A stretch of 41,848 nt of DNA from an uncultured Saprospiraceae bacterium (GCA_938015415.1 CALLPK010000030.1:1-41848); one strand, 5' to 3'; positions 33,354 to 41,758 are shown, counted from the stretch's first letter. Program-made: numbers and translations. Notes: a model not told the origin generated them from the letters alone.

Positions 33354-33430
33354 GACTATACCAGTATAGCAGCTAAAATTTAGCCACACTGATATAGTCA
33401 TCGGATATATTTCGAACCGACGAGCGGTTC
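33354..33430. other. Two adjacent hairpins in the RNase G upstream region
   Basis: First hairpin 33354-33399: GACTATA / TATAGTC outside, CAGT / ACTG, and GCTAAA / TTTAGC inside. Second hairpin 33414-33430: GAACCG-ACGAG-CGGTTC. They lie 40-116 bp downstream of the mS38-like gene on the minus strand and 350 bp upstream of RNase G. They may be a terminator pair or a structured leader of rng mRNA. There is no T-run. Confidence 0.5.
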
Positions 33431-33469
33431 AGTCTGATAAATAAAAGCAGCACCGAAGTACCCAGTTAT

Positions 33470-33562
33470 TTATTTCTTCTTCTTGTGACGATTCTTGCGA
33501 AGTCTCTTTTTGCGTTTATGCGTCGCAATTTTATGACGCTTCCGCTTTTTTCCACACGGCAT
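33470..33562 (-). CDS. AURKAIP1/COX24 (mS38-like) 30-aa ribosome-associated protein
   Basis: MPCGKKRKRHKIATHKRKKR continues LRKNRHKKKK and stop. This matches the short AURKAIP1/COX24-domain protein found in Bacteroidota, related to mitochondrial mS38 and the bS22-type small-subunit proteins. It is nearly all Lys, Arg and His, consistent with rRNA contact. Its place between RNase G and HU genes is the usual one. Overlooked by length cut-offs. Confidence 0.85.
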   Translation of the reverse strand: MPCGKKRKRHKIATHKRKKRLRKNRHKKKK

Positions 33563-33661
33563 AGTAATATGATTTAAAAATTAAAAAATAGAAGTTAGTT
33601 AAAGCGTTAGCTATAAATAACTTACATATATAAAACAAAAAATTTGTCTAATTGTTCAAGC

Positions 33662-34450
33662 CTATTTAAGGAGTGTCTGACAGCGCTCATTAAAATTCAT
33701 GGCTTTAGTTGTTTCGCCCAATCCTTCGTAGGCTTGGGCAAGCAGACAGATAGCATTTCTATTGTTGACGTCCAGTGTTAAAACTTTTTCTAACCTGGCG
33801 GCTGCTTTTTCAAACTGACTGGTTTTAATTGCAAAACGTGCCAGCGTATTTTGTACTCCAATGGCTTCGGGATATTTTTTATCCAGATTAAGTAACATTT
33901 GCACCCCCTTCATTGGATTATCCTTGGGCGGATTATCCACGTAACACACTGCCAGATTAGTACGGTGGGTGACGTTATCCGGTTCCAGTGAAATAGCATT
34001 TTCAAAGGCGGCGGCAGCGTGTTCAGTTGCAAAGATACGATGTTTTTCGTTTTCGAGGCGTTGACCACCAATTGCGTAGGTAGTTCCAGCAATAGACCAA
34101 GCGTCGGCAGTGTTTAAAACACCAGCTATTAGTTCTGCATAATGCCCTGCCAAATCCGGTCGGTTGTAACTATACCAGGCGCTGGAGAGTTCTTTCCACA
34201 TAGGAATTTTAAGAGAATCAGCTTCGGTAGCATTTAAAACCTGATGAACACTGCCTAGAAAAGTCAACTCATCAGGATCCAGTTTTTCCCGTGCTTCAGC
34301 CAGCAAAGCCTGTATATCTGTCTTTACCGCAATCTTCTTTCGGGCCGCATCAATACCTTGTCGTTCTCTAGGTTTGGTGTCAAAACCAAAATAAAGAACA
34401 ACAAATAATAAAACCGCACCGGCCACTACTACCTGCTGAAGTCGAGTCAT
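33662..34450 (-). CDS. Membrane-anchored TPR protein
   Basis: One N-terminal membrane helix (VVVAGAVLLFVVLYFGF, about residues 7-23) with a short cytosolic start, then a TPR solenoid. Clear units are near HAAAAFENAISLEPDNVTHR, GVQMLLNLDKKYPEAIGV, FEKAAARLEKVLTLDVNNRN and AYEGLGETTKAMNFN. The 262-aa length suits an assembly or scaffold role at the inner membrane. It is 10 bp downstream of HU in the same operon. Family members next to HU and RNase G are common in Bacteroidota but uncharacterised as far as I know. Confidence 0.8.
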   Translation of the reverse strand: MTRLQQVVVAGAVLLFVVLYFGFDTKPRERQGIDAARKKIAVKTDIQALLAEAREKLDPDELTFLGSVHQVLNATEADSLKIPMWKELSSAWYSYNRPDLAGHYAELIAGVLNTADAWSIAGTTYAIGGQRLENEKHRIFATEHAAAAFENAISLEPDNVTHRTNLAVCYVDNPPKDNPMKGVQMLLNLDKKYPEAIGVQNTLARFAIKTSQFEKAAARLEKVLTLDVNNRNAICLLAQAYEGLGETTKAMNFNERCQTLLK

Positions 34451-34460
34451 AAATTACTTT

Positions 34461-34778
34461 TTAGACTTCTTTATGGCTATCATCTGAGGGCAAATCAGCC
34501 ACCTTATCTTTTACCTGTTCCATAAAAACCTTAGCTGGTTTAAAAGCAGGAATGAAATGTTCGGGAATCTCGATGGAGATATTTTTTTTGATGTGTCTTC
34601 CGACTTTGGCTTTTCGCTTTTTGACGATGAAGCTACCAAATCCCCGAATGTACACATTTTCACCTTCTGAAAGAGAAGATTTTACTTCTTTAAAGAAAGT
34701 TTCCAGTGAAACTAATACGTCTACTTTGGGGACGCCAGTTTTTTCTGCGATAGCTGCAACTAAATCCGCTTTCCTCAT
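34461..34778 (-). CDS. HU/IHF-family DNA-binding protein
   Basis: Nucleoid-associated DNA-bending protein. MRKADLVAAIAEKTGVPKVD is the dimerisation helix pair. VYIRGFGSFIVKKRKAK and the following RHIKKN segment form the beta-arm, and FKPAKVF the closing strand. The usual Pro in the arm tip (NPxTGE) is replaced by NISIEIPEH, as in Bacteroidota variants. About 12 extra acidic residues end the protein (ADLPSDDSHKEV). It is first in the operon with the TPR gene. Confidence 0.93.
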   Translation of the reverse strand: MRKADLVAAIAEKTGVPKVDVLVSLETFFKEVKSSLSEGENVYIRGFGSFIVKKRKAKVGRHIKKNISIEIPEHFIPAFKPAKVFMEQVKDKVADLPSDDSHKEV

Positions 34779-34903
34779 TTATTCTATTGGTTTAGAATTA
34801 GTTATAAATAAAAATTATACTTTTAAAAACGGTGCAAACTTCGCATTTTTCTGGGTTAATTGAAAGGAAATCAGCGATTTATTTTAAGTTATTATTTTTA
34901 TTT

Positions 34904-34911
34904 CAAATATA
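34904..34911 (-). promoter_or_regulatory. Candidate -7 element for the HU operon
   Basis: TATATTTG on the minus strand, 126 bp before the HU ATG. No -33 box is visible. The rest of the 34779-35033 spacer shows nothing else. Confidence 0.4.
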
Positions 34912-35033
34912 AAAAACGGTAAATATCAGTGACTTTGTCCTTTTTGGGAACTTTCGTTTGGGTAAATCAAAAAAAACAACGATCCTTGCAAATAAGTATG
35001 ATTTTTTCTTAACTCGTTTTCAATTTAAAATAA

Positions 35034-35909
35034 ATGTTATTATCAATGACTGGCTATGGCCGGACGACCACTCGTTTTGAAGAGAAAACGATTACCGTTG
35101 AAGTTCGCTCGCTTAATAGCAAGTTTACGGATTTAAGGGTTAAAATTCCCCAAAATTACAAGGAAAAGGAACAGATTATTCGAAAATATCTTACCAGTAA
35201 CATTCAGCGTGGGAAAATTGATATGTCCATCGATATCAAATCTGCTCATGGTGATAGTGAGTACGGTCTGAATACGGCGTTATTCAAAAAATACCACAAT
35301 GAGTTATCTCAGATTATGGGCGAACTGGAAATGCCAACGGGTGATCTCGTGCAGGCAATTTTAAGATTACCCAATGTCGTGTCCAATGCTGATTCTGATC
35401 TGAGTGAAGAAGAATGGGAAGCGCTCCATGCTACCATAAAAGAAGCAGTCACTAAGTTTAACGGATTTAGAAAAGAGGAAGGAGCTGCGATGGAAAAAGA
35501 TTGTCGGCAACGGGTACTTAATATTATGAAGGACCTGGAAATCCTTGACCCTTTTGAAAAAAAGCGAGTAGAGGTAATTCGTACCCGAATGCAAAAAAAT
35601 ATCGACGAATATATCGGGAAAGATAATATTGACGCCAATCGTTTTGAGCAAGAAATTCTTTATTATCTAGAAAAAATTGATGTTACCGAGGAAAAAGTCC
35701 GACTTACTCAGCATTGTAAATATTTTCTTGAAGAATTGGACAAGCCGCAAATGCAAAAAGGCCGTAAACTTAGCTTTATTTCCCAGGAGATGGGGCGTGA
35801 AATTAATACGCTTGGTTCAAAAGCCAACTCTTCAGAAATTCAGCGTATCGTTGTCCGAATGAAGGATGAACTTGAAAAAATTAAAGAACAAGTTGCCAAT
35901 AGTGTATAA
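35034..35909 (+). CDS. YicC/YloC-family endoribonuclease
   Basis: YicC-type protein, a family shown to have endoribonuclease activity in bacteria. LLSMTGYGRTTTRFEEKTIT and VEVRSLNSKFTDLRVKIP are the N-terminal YicC_N signature. ERGKID-like QRGKIDMSIDIK follows. The C-terminal DUF1732 part ends in the invariant LSFISQEMGREINTLGSKAN and SSEIQRIVVRMKDELEKIKEQ. Length 291 aa is exact for the family. In many Bacteroidota the gene is followed by gmk (guanylate kinase); here a HAD phosphatase follows after 3 bp, so the two are probably co-translated. Confidence 0.93.
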   Translation: MLLSMTGYGRTTTRFEEKTITVEVRSLNSKFTDLRVKIPQNYKEKEQIIRKYLTSNIQRGKIDMSIDIKSAHGDSEYGLNTALFKKYHNELSQIMGELEMPTGDLVQAILRLPNVVSNADSDLSEEEWEALHATIKEAVTKFNGFRKEEGAAMEKDCRQRVLNIMKDLEILDPFEKKRVEVIRTRMQKNIDEYIGKDNIDANRFEQEILYYLEKIDVTEEKVRLTQHCKYFLEELDKPQMQKGRKLSFISQEMGREINTLGSKANSSEIQRIVVRMKDELEKIKEQVANSV

Positions 35910-35912
35910 GTT

Positions 35913-36548
35913 ATGGCTTACGAGCTGGTTATTTTTGATTGCGATGGTGTTTTAGTAGATAGTGAATCTATCTCCTGTGGAGCAATTGCCGAAATTGCGA
36001 CTGAATTGGGATTCCCAATGACTACCCGCGAGTCGATCAATTATTTTGTGGGTACTTCGATTGAATACGCTGTAGATTTTTTAAAAGAAAAAATAACTAA
36101 ACCGATTCCACTTGATTTCGAAAGTCGGTACCGTCAAATGTGCCACGAGCGCTTTCAAACGGATCTGCGACCAATTCCTGGGATCGAAAATTTACTGAAT
36201 CAACTCAAGTTACCGAAATGTGTCGGTTCTAATGGCCCCCGGCATAAAATTATTTCTAATCTCCAAATTACCAAACTGATCCACCACTTTGACGAAGCAC
36301 ATCTTTTTAGTGCCTACGATATTCAAAAGTGGAAACCATTACCGGATTTGTATCTCCACGCCGCTAACCGAATGAAGGTAGCACCCCAAAAATGTGTCGT
36401 AATAGAAGATAGTGTGGCCGGTGTCAAAGCTGGTCGCGCTGCTGGGATGACCGTATATGGCTATGCGGGTGACACAAATGGTGCAGCGCTGACGGCGGCG
36501 GGAGCCAAAATTATTTCTTCGATGGATGAACTGATCCAAATTCTGTAA
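35913..36548 (+). CDS. HAD-superfamily phosphatase / phosphomutase-like
   Basis: Haloacid-dehalogenase family phosphohydrolase of the beta-phosphoglucomutase / phosphoglycolate phosphatase group. Motif I is FDCDGVLVDSE (nucleophile Asp and general acid Asp). Motif II is CVGSNGPRHK (Ser/Asn). Motif III Lys is in FSAYDIQKWKPLPDLY, and motif IV is CVVIEDSVAGVKAGRAAGM. The cap is the small C1 type. The substrate is probably a sugar phosphate or related small molecule. It follows the YicC gene by 3 bp. No signal peptide. Confidence 0.9.
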   Translation: MAYELVIFDCDGVLVDSESISCGAIAEIATELGFPMTTRESINYFVGTSIEYAVDFLKEKITKPIPLDFESRYRQMCHERFQTDLRPIPGIENLLNQLKLPKCVGSNGPRHKIISNLQITKLIHHFDEAHLFSAYDIQKWKPLPDLYLHAANRMKVAPQKCVVIEDSVAGVKAGRAAGMTVYGYAGDTNGAALTAAGAKIISSMDELIQIL

Positions 36549-36555
36549 AATTTCG

Positions 36556-36569
36556 TATGTATATACATA
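36556..36569. promoter_or_regulatory. 14-bp palindrome upstream of a T9SS gene
   Basis: TATGTATATACATA is a perfect palindrome just after the HAD gene stop. It is followed by two copies of AAATATACCTC (36587-36597 and 36599-36609). It could be an operator for the gene at 36646. Confidence 0.35.
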
Positions 36570-36645
36570 TTAAGTAATATTGATTAAATATACCTCTAAA
36601 TATACCTCCCCAAACCTTTTTTTACAAATACCAAACTATTGTTTT

Positions 36646-37785
36646 ATGAAGAGTAATTTTACAAAGCTATTGGCATGTCTATTTGTCTTTACGACCTTAC
36701 AATTATCTGCCCAAGATGTAGTGATTGAGGAGGTTCTTTACAACCCAGCTCCGGGTATAACCCAAAAAATTGCGTTGAGGAATCTCAGTGCTTCACCTGT
36801 GGATGTTTCTAACTGGTGTTTGTGTAATCGTCCTTCCTACGATCAGGTTAATGAATCTGGGTTTAATATTCTTTCTGGCAATGCAACAGCACTGGGACCA
36901 GGAGAAGTATTAATTTTAGAGTTAACAGGCAACGGTTTCAATATGAAATCAACGAACGGAGAAATTGCGCTTTACCATCGCACTTGTGGTGGGTATAATG
37001 ACGAAGTCAATATGGAAGACTTTGTTCGTTGGGGACCGCTCGATGGTAATACTCGAGAAACGGTAGCGGTGGCTGCTGGTTTGTGGATCGAAGGTCAAAC
37101 GGTTTCTCCGGCTGCGGAGGGTGAAATTTTGGTTTTTGATGGAACCAGTGATGGTGGTGGCGGTACGGTTTCGATACCTTCTGATTTTACCAATACTGTT
37201 AACGGAGTTTTACCAGTGACGCTCCTAGATTTCTCGGTGGCAGAAGAAGGAGGTCGAGTCATAATAAAGTGGGTGACTGCCGAAGAATTTAACAGTGAAT
37301 GCTTTAAAATAGAACGCAGTTTTGATGGAATGCGCTACGAACAAATTACAAGGATAGAGGCCGCCGGCACAACAACGGAGACGAGTTATTATGTGTATGA
37401 AGATATGGAAATTTTTGGAGATCGTACCGTTTATTATCGTCTCAAGCAGATGGATTTTGATGGAAGTTTATTTTGTTCTTCGGTGGAGGTGATCAACCGA
37501 TCAGCACCAGTCAAGCAACCGATTATTATCTCACCTAATCCGATTCCTTCCAACGAATGTCTTAATATTAAATTAGGATCTTTAGAAGATCGAGTCTACG
37601 AAAATTTACAGCTCGTTATCTACAATACCCTGGGGGAAGTAGTAGCGATAAAAACAGAAGCTGATCCAGTAGCTTCGGGTGAAGATACTTTTATTGACTT
37701 TCCTAACGTGGCACCCGGCACTTATTTTCTTTCTATCATTAATGGTCAAGAAAAAATTGCCCATCAAAAAGTATTGGTTTATTAA
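36646..37785 (+). CDS. T9SS-exported protein with lamin-tail-like domain
   Basis: Secreted protein. The ATG at 36646 gives a signal peptide (MKSNFTKLLACLFVFTTLQLSAQ); the longer frame from 36580 is not needed. The N-terminal domain (about residues 25-170: VVIEEVLYNPAPGITQKIAL, SPVDVSNWCLC) resembles lamin-tail domains, Ig-like folds common in secreted Bacteroidota proteins. A Fn3-like module follows (LPVTLLDFSVAEEGGRVIIK ... TETSYYVYEDMEIFGDRTV). A T9SS type A sorting domain ends the protein (ISPNPIPSNECLNIKL ... GTYFLSIINGQEKIAHQ). Ligand unknown. A terminator lies just downstream. Confidence 0.87.
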   Translation: MKSNFTKLLACLFVFTTLQLSAQDVVIEEVLYNPAPGITQKIALRNLSASPVDVSNWCLCNRPSYDQVNESGFNILSGNATALGPGEVLILELTGNGFNMKSTNGEIALYHRTCGGYNDEVNMEDFVRWGPLDGNTRETVAVAAGLWIEGQTVSPAAEGEILVFDGTSDGGGGTVSIPSDFTNTVNGVLPVTLLDFSVAEEGGRVIIKWVTAEEFNSECFKIERSFDGMRYEQITRIEAAGTTTETSYYVYEDMEIFGDRTVYYRLKQMDFDGSLFCSSVEVINRSAPVKQPIIISPNPIPSNECLNIKLGSLEDRVYENLQLVIYNTLGEVVAIKTEADPVASGEDTFIDFPNVAPGTYFLSIINGQEKIAHQKVLVY

Positions 37786-37798
37786 GATCAGATAATCT

Positions 37799-37842
37799 AG
37801 CGGAGGGTTTCTATTCAGGGACACCTCTGCTATCTTTTTTTC
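37799..37842 (+). terminator. Terminator for the T9SS gene, overlapping the end of the convergent gene
   Basis: AGCGGAGG (37799-37806) pairs with CCTCTGCT (37824-37831, one G-U), followed by ATC and a T8 run. It overlaps the last codons of the TMEM220-like gene on the other strand. Confidence 0.75.
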
Positions 37843-38185
37843 CCGACCAGTATAACCATCCCAGGCTTATCAGCACGAGTACCAGGCCTAAAAATTCCCG
37901 TACCAACTCCACGTGCGGTGTTTCTGCTTGCATAGAGGAAGTGATCGAAGTCATTCCATTTTGGAACCAATCAACAAAATCCGGCAGATACCAGCCAATG
38001 CCAAAAATGGTAAGCAGGATTGCTCCCAGGATGAGTTTTGGAAAATAACGGCCAGATGCCGTTAATCCACAGAGTACTGCCACCGCTCCGTAGATGATCA
38101 CCCAAACCCAGGGATCAGCGTCATTGAGTTGCAGGGCAGCAAATACAAAGAAAAGAATTGCTAATACTCCATTGGTAATTTTCAT
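37811..38185 (-). CDS. TMEM220-like four-helix membrane protein
   Basis: 124-aa membrane protein with four segments: VLAILFFVFAALQL, VWVIIYGAVAVLCGL, LILGAILLTIFGIGWYL and FLGLVLVLISLGWLYW. The LQLNDADPWVWV motif after the first helix is typical of the TMEM220 (transmembrane family 220) group. Function of that family is unknown. The ATG at 38185 is 2 bp after the enoyl-CoA hydratase stop, so the two genes are co-transcribed. Confidence 0.8.
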   Translation of the reverse strand: MKITNGVLAILFFVFAALQLNDADPWVWVIIYGAVAVLCGLTASGRYFPKLILGAILLTIFGIGWYLPDFVDWFQNGMTSITSSMQAETPHVELVREFLGLVLVLISLGWLYWSGKKDSRGVPE

Positions 38186-38187
38186 AC

Positions 38188-38940
38188 CTATTTATATTGT
38201 TTTAAAACATCTTTAGTATAATCAGATAATACCAATTGTCCACTCATCGCCGCGCGTTCTTCGAGTAATTTGTCCCAATGGTCGGTTCCAGCCCAGAATA
38301 TTTTTTTAAGTTCCCGTTGTGCTTCGGGATTGGTGCTGATCAGGTATTTTGCCAAATCCATGGTTGCTGTGTCAAGTGCTTCGACAGATTCGTGTACCTC
38401 TGCGTAGAGGCCTTTGGCTTTTGCCCATTCGGCGGATTGAAATACGTTGGCGTTTAGTGCTAACTGGCTGAAAGCCGCACCACCTATTTTTCTTTCTACG
38501 GCTGGACCGATCACAAAAGGACCAATGCCGATGTTTAATTCACTGAGTTTTACCCCCGAATATTTGGTAGCAAGACAATAATCCACGGCTGCTGCAATAC
38601 CTACACCACCACCAACGGCTTTGCCTTGAACCCGGCCAATGATGATTTTGGGGCATTTCCGGCAGGCATTAATGACACCGGCAAAACCCTGGAAGAATTT
38701 TTTTCCGGTAGCCGGATCATTGATGGCCATCAATTCGTCGAAGCTGGCACCGGCGCAAAAAGTTCGGTCGCCTCCACTTTTTAAAATAATAACCTGCGTA
38801 GTATCGTCTGTACCACAAGCCTCAATGGCCGCTTTTAGCTCTGCGAGCAGATAGCCGGGAAGAGAATTATGTTTTGGATGAAAAAAAGTAATCTCCGCAA
38901 TGGCCGGACTAGCATGAGTTGTTTTAATATAACCTTCCAT
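38188..38940 (-). CDS. Enoyl-CoA hydratase/isomerase (crotonase) family
   Basis: Crotonase-fold acyl-CoA enzyme. TFCAGASFDELM and GKAVGGGVGIAAAVDY form the oxyanion hole. The helix with the likely catalytic Glu is KLSELNIGIGPFV, as in methylglutaconyl-CoA hydratase-like members. PKHNSLPGYLLAEL is the opening. Length 250 aa is typical. The precise substrate is open; leucine or fatty-acid breakdown is possible. It has its own -7 candidate (TATCTTTG, minus strand 38955-38962), right after the tRNA-Asn terminator. Confidence 0.87.
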   Translation of the reverse strand: MEGYIKTTHASPAIAEITFFHPKHNSLPGYLLAELKAAIEACGTDDTTQVIILKSGGDRTFCAGASFDELMAINDPATGKKFFQGFAGVINACRKCPKIIIGRVQGKAVGGGVGIAAAVDYCLATKYSGVKLSELNIGIGPFVIGPAVERKIGGAAFSQLALNANVFQSAEWAKAKGLYAEVHESVEALDTATMDLAKYLISTNPEAQRELKKIFWAGTDHWDKLLEERAAMSGQLVLSDYTKDVLKQYK

Positions 38941-38954
38941 TATGATTTTTTTGA

Positions 38955-38962
38955 CAAAGATA
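38955..38962 (-). promoter_or_regulatory. Candidate -7 element for the enoyl-CoA hydratase operon
   Basis: TATCTTTG on the minus strand, 15 bp before the ATG, giving a very short leader. Confidence 0.45.
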
Positions 38963-38965
38963 AAA

Positions 38966-39000
38966 AAAACGGTACCACTATTAATAAGTGATACCGTTTT
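38966..39000 (-). terminator. Terminator of tRNA-Asn
   Basis: On the minus strand AAAACGGTATCACT pairs with AGTGGTACCGTTTT (one G-U) and is followed by a T-run of 8. It begins 9 bp after the tRNA. Confidence 0.88.
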
Positions 39001-39008
39001 AGGTAAAG

Positions 39009-39082
39009 CGCCTCAACAAGGACTTGAACCTTGGACCTACGGATTAACAGTCCGCCGCTCTAACCAACTGAGCTATTGAGGC
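39009..39082 (-). tRNA. tRNA-Asn (GTT)
   Basis: Full cloverleaf on the minus strand. Acceptor GCCTCAA pairs with TTGAGGC plus discriminator G. The D-arm contains AGCTCAGTTGGTTAGAGC. The anticodon stem/loop is GCGGA-CTGTTAA-TCCGT with anticodon GTT, and the T-arm is CAAGG-TTCAAGT-CCTTG. The 3' CCA is not encoded. It is flanked by its own promoter and a strong terminator. Confidence 0.96.
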
Positions 39083-39132
39083 TTTTCAAATAAAGAAGTC
39101 CTGATTTTCAGTCCTACCTTAATTGAGCGGGA

Positions 39133-39163
39133 CAAAGGTATTCTTTTCTATAAATAAGTGCAA
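39133..39163 (-). promoter_or_regulatory. Promoter of tRNA-Asn
   Basis: Minus-strand TACCTTTG (39140-39133) fits TAnnTTTG, and TTG lies 20 bp upstream (39163-39161) at the -33 position. Transcription would begin about 40 nt before the mature tRNA. Confidence 0.65.
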
Positions 39164-39231
39164 TAATTAAGACTGTTTTTTTCAGAAATAATAATGAAGT
39201 TGTTTTAAGACCTTATTCACTCACTGGATAT

Positions 39232-40584
39232 TTATGAGGGAACACGTTCTATTTCGATTTCGTTCCCGGATGCACTGATGTTTGGGTCAGAGGGGATTTC
39301 TGGGTGATTTTTTTTAGGAATTTCCAGATGAAAAACGGTTCCTTCCCCGGGAACGGATGTTAGCCAGATTTTTCCACCACTTTCATCAATAATGCGTTTA
39401 CAAATGGCCAGACCAATTCCAGTTCCCTGGTATTTTTGTGTTTCACCTACTCTTTTAAACATTCCAAACACTTTATCCTTGTCTTCGGCTTTGATGCCAA
39501 TGCCATTATCGGTAAAGGTGAGATGATCATATTTCATGTCGTGCGCTAGATCAATAAGTATTGCTGGATGTTTACTTTTATTGTATTTTAATCCATTTTC
39601 AATAATATTCTGGAATATCTGGAAAATCATGGTGCGGTCCGTAACGACGGTAGGAAGTGTTACAGATTTAATCATAAAATTTGGATATTGACCGGTTGCG
39701 GTCACTTGTTGGCGAATTTCCTGGATGATTTGATTCAGATCCACCTTTTCTAACTTGGGCTGGTGCTGACCTGCCCGGGAATAATTCAGAATATCTTCTA
39801 CCAGATTTGCGAGTCTGGCGGTATTATTTTCTATAAATTCTAAGCACTGGATTTCGGTTGGGTCAGACTGATGATTTTGACTTTTTTTGTGCATTTTCAA
39901 CGCTTTAATGGTGCTGTTGATACTCTTTAATGGAGTCTGTAAATCATGAGAAGCGATGTAGGCAAAATTTTGTAGATCCTCGTTCGTGTCTTCCAGTTTT
40001 TTTACCGTTTTGCTTAGTTTTTTATTGACGTAACGGTAGCTATAACGGAAAGAGTATACAATACGGACCAATAGGTAGGTCATGATGGTAAAGTTGATTA
40101 TTCTTAAGAAGACCAAGACTAAATCCGGAAGTGGTTCAGCAATTTTGATTCCCATAATGCTGCTTAGGGCTACTAATACAACACAGCCTACGGTGAGGAA
40201 AACCCAGGGAAGCGCGTATTTTTTTTCAATATAAAAAAAGATAGCTGCTGGAATAGTTAAAAACCACGGTAAATAAGGAGAATGAATCCCACCAGTACCC
40301 AGACAGATAGTGGTAAAAAAGGCCAGGCTGCACAAGGTGAAATAACAGCCATTTAATAAGGTAGACTTATTATATCTGGTTAGGGGAAAAAATAATAGAG
40401 AGGCTGCGACAGTTACATAAGCCAGGCGTACTCCGAAGGTAAATTCTAATTTCCAAAAAGCAAATCCAATAATTAGCGCATAAATAAGAATACCGATATT
40501 TACGGAAAGAATCAGTAAAATGCTGGTTCTTAGCTTTCGGTTGGCGCGGTATTCCGGCGGTACAAAGTTTATTAGTAATGACAT
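39232..40584 (-). CDS. Membrane sensor histidine kinase
   Basis: Orphan histidine kinase, 450 aa. An N-terminal membrane domain of about six helices (residues 20-185, for example ILLILSVNIGILIYALIIGF and LVLVFLRIINFTIMTYLLVR) replaces a periplasmic sensor. A coiled coil with DTNEDLQN leads to HisKA, with His in FAYIASHDLQTPLKSI. The HATPase has IIENGLKYN (N box), FTDNGIGIK (G1) and GTGIGLAIC (G2). A charged tail ends the protein. The catalytic half is close to the TPR kinase at 13557-15656, so they are paralogues with different sensors. The gene lies beside the capsule phosphatase but on the opposite strand. Confidence 0.92.
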   Translation of the reverse strand: MSLLINFVPPEYRANRKLRTSILLILSVNIGILIYALIIGFAFWKLEFTFGVRLAYVTVAASLLFFPLTRYNKSTLLNGCYFTLCSLAFFTTICLGTGGIHSPYLPWFLTIPAAIFFYIEKKYALPWVFLTVGCVVLVALSSIMGIKIAEPLPDLVLVFLRIINFTIMTYLLVRIVYSFRYSYRYVNKKLSKTVKKLEDTNEDLQNFAYIASHDLQTPLKSINSTIKALKMHKKSQNHQSDPTEIQCLEFIENNTARLANLVEDILNYSRAGQHQPKLEKVDLNQIIQEIRQQVTATGQYPNFMIKSVTLPTVVTDRTMIFQIFQNIIENGLKYNKSKHPAILIDLAHDMKYDHLTFTDNGIGIKAEDKDKVFGMFKRVGETQKYQGTGIGLAICKRIIDESGGKIWLTSVPGEGTVFHLEIPKKNHPEIPSDPNISASGNEIEIERVPS

Positions 40585-40735
40585 AAGTGGAGTAGTGGTG
40601 CTTGATATTAATTATATCAAGGACTATGCCTTTATCTAATTATAAAATATTGTTATTGATATAAAAAAACTATAAGTTAATTTTACTTCTTTAGATAAAG
40701 AATGGTATTTTGAATCATCATCAAATAATTAATAC

Positions 40736-41473
40736 GTGTTTTCTTTTTTTCGTAAAAAATCAAATGGTCCGGTTGATTTCCGTTTTCTTGGAACTGACTT
40801 TCATTCCCACCTTATTCCCGGGATTGATGATGGTGCTAAAACCGTAGCGGATAGTATTGCGATGATTAAAGGTTTATCGGATTTAGGCTATACCCGGATT
40901 ATTACTACCCCACACATCATCGGCGATTATTATCCCAATACGCCTGAAATCATTCGGGCAGGTCTGAAAAAAGTAAAAGATGGTTTACGGACAGCAGGAA
41001 TTGACATTCCGGTCGAAGCCGCTGCGGAATATTTTTTAGATGACTATTTTGAAAAAATAATGGATAGTGATACCGAATTGCTTTCCTTTGGTAATCAATA
41101 CATCCTGGTTGAATTTTCAACTTTTGCCGCACCACAAAACGGGCGAGATCTTATCTTTAGGCTTAAAACCAGAGGTTACCAACCCATTCTGGCGCATCCT
41201 GAGCGCTACCTTTATTTTATGGATCAATTTGACCAATTCGAAAAATTAAAGACGGCAGGATGCCTTTTTCAAGTAAACCTCCTTTCGCTCGCCGGCCATT
41301 ATGGAGACGGTCAGAAAAAATTAGGGATTAAATTATTAAAAGCAGGAATGGTTGATTTTCTGGCAACAGATCTGCACCGGATGGGGCATTTGAATAAGAT
41401 TCAGAAAGTCTTTAGTGACCGGACGGTCAGGCAATTATTGGAGAAGACCACTTTTATGAATAAGGATTTATAG
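40736..41473 (+). CDS. CpsB/YwqE-type PHP-domain tyrosine-protein phosphatase
   Basis: Metal-dependent protein-tyrosine phosphatase of the PHP family (CpsB/CapC/YwqE), which dephosphorylates the Wzc-type tyrosine kinase and controls exopolysaccharide length and export. Metal-binding motifs: TDFHSHLIPGIDDG (H), TTPHI, a Glu in AAAEYFLDD, LAHPERY and FLATDLHR. The start codon is GTG at 40736 (VFSFFRKK); no ATG is in a better position. Length 245 aa is typical. A tRNA-like leader and promoter lie after it, and an EPS/capsule gene cluster is expected beyond the window. The divergent neighbour is a histidine kinase. Confidence 0.92.
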   Translation: MFSFFRKKSNGPVDFRFLGTDFHSHLIPGIDDGAKTVADSIAMIKGLSDLGYTRIITTPHIIGDYYPNTPEIIRAGLKKVKDGLRTAGIDIPVEAAAEYFLDDYFEKIMDSDTELLSFGNQYILVEFSTFAAPQNGRDLIFRLKTRGYQPILAHPERYLYFMDQFDQFEKLKTAGCLFQVNLLSLAGHYGDGQKKLGIKLLKAGMVDFLATDLHRMGHLNKIQKVFSDRTVRQLLEKTTFMNKDL

Positions 41474-41693
41474 ATAACTTCTATCTTTCTTAAAAATTTT
41501 CACTAAAAACGGCAATTATTTAACTATTTTGGAAGTAATTGAGGTGTTTCTCGATGAAATAGAGTTTGAAATCGCTATTCCGTTGCAAATATTTCAAAAA
41601 CTTGCCCTCTATAATGTGTGAAATTAAAAATATGATTGATTGTATTGTTTTTTGTTGATAAAATTGTAATAATTAAATCTTTTTATTGAAATA

Positions 41694-41726
41694 TTTGCAC
41701 CAGAGAAGCTTTTAGCCCTATATTTG
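41694..41726 (+). promoter_or_regulatory. Strong Bacteroidota-type promoter for the tRNA-like leader
   Basis: TTTG at 41694-41697 (-33) and TATATTTG at 41719-41726 (-7, exact TAnnTTTG) with a 21-bp spacer. Transcription would begin near 41733, just before the hairpin at 41739-41758. The 41474-41693 stretch before it shows no gene. Confidence 0.72.
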
Positions 41727-41738
41727 TATTAACAAAAG

Positions 41739-41758
41739 GAGATAAGAAAGATTATCTC
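41739..41758 (+). other. 5' hairpin of the leader transcript
   Basis: GAGATAA (41739-41745), loop GAAAGA, TTATCTC (41752-41758). A perfect 7-bp stem, a few nucleotides after the predicted transcription start. Confidence 0.65.
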
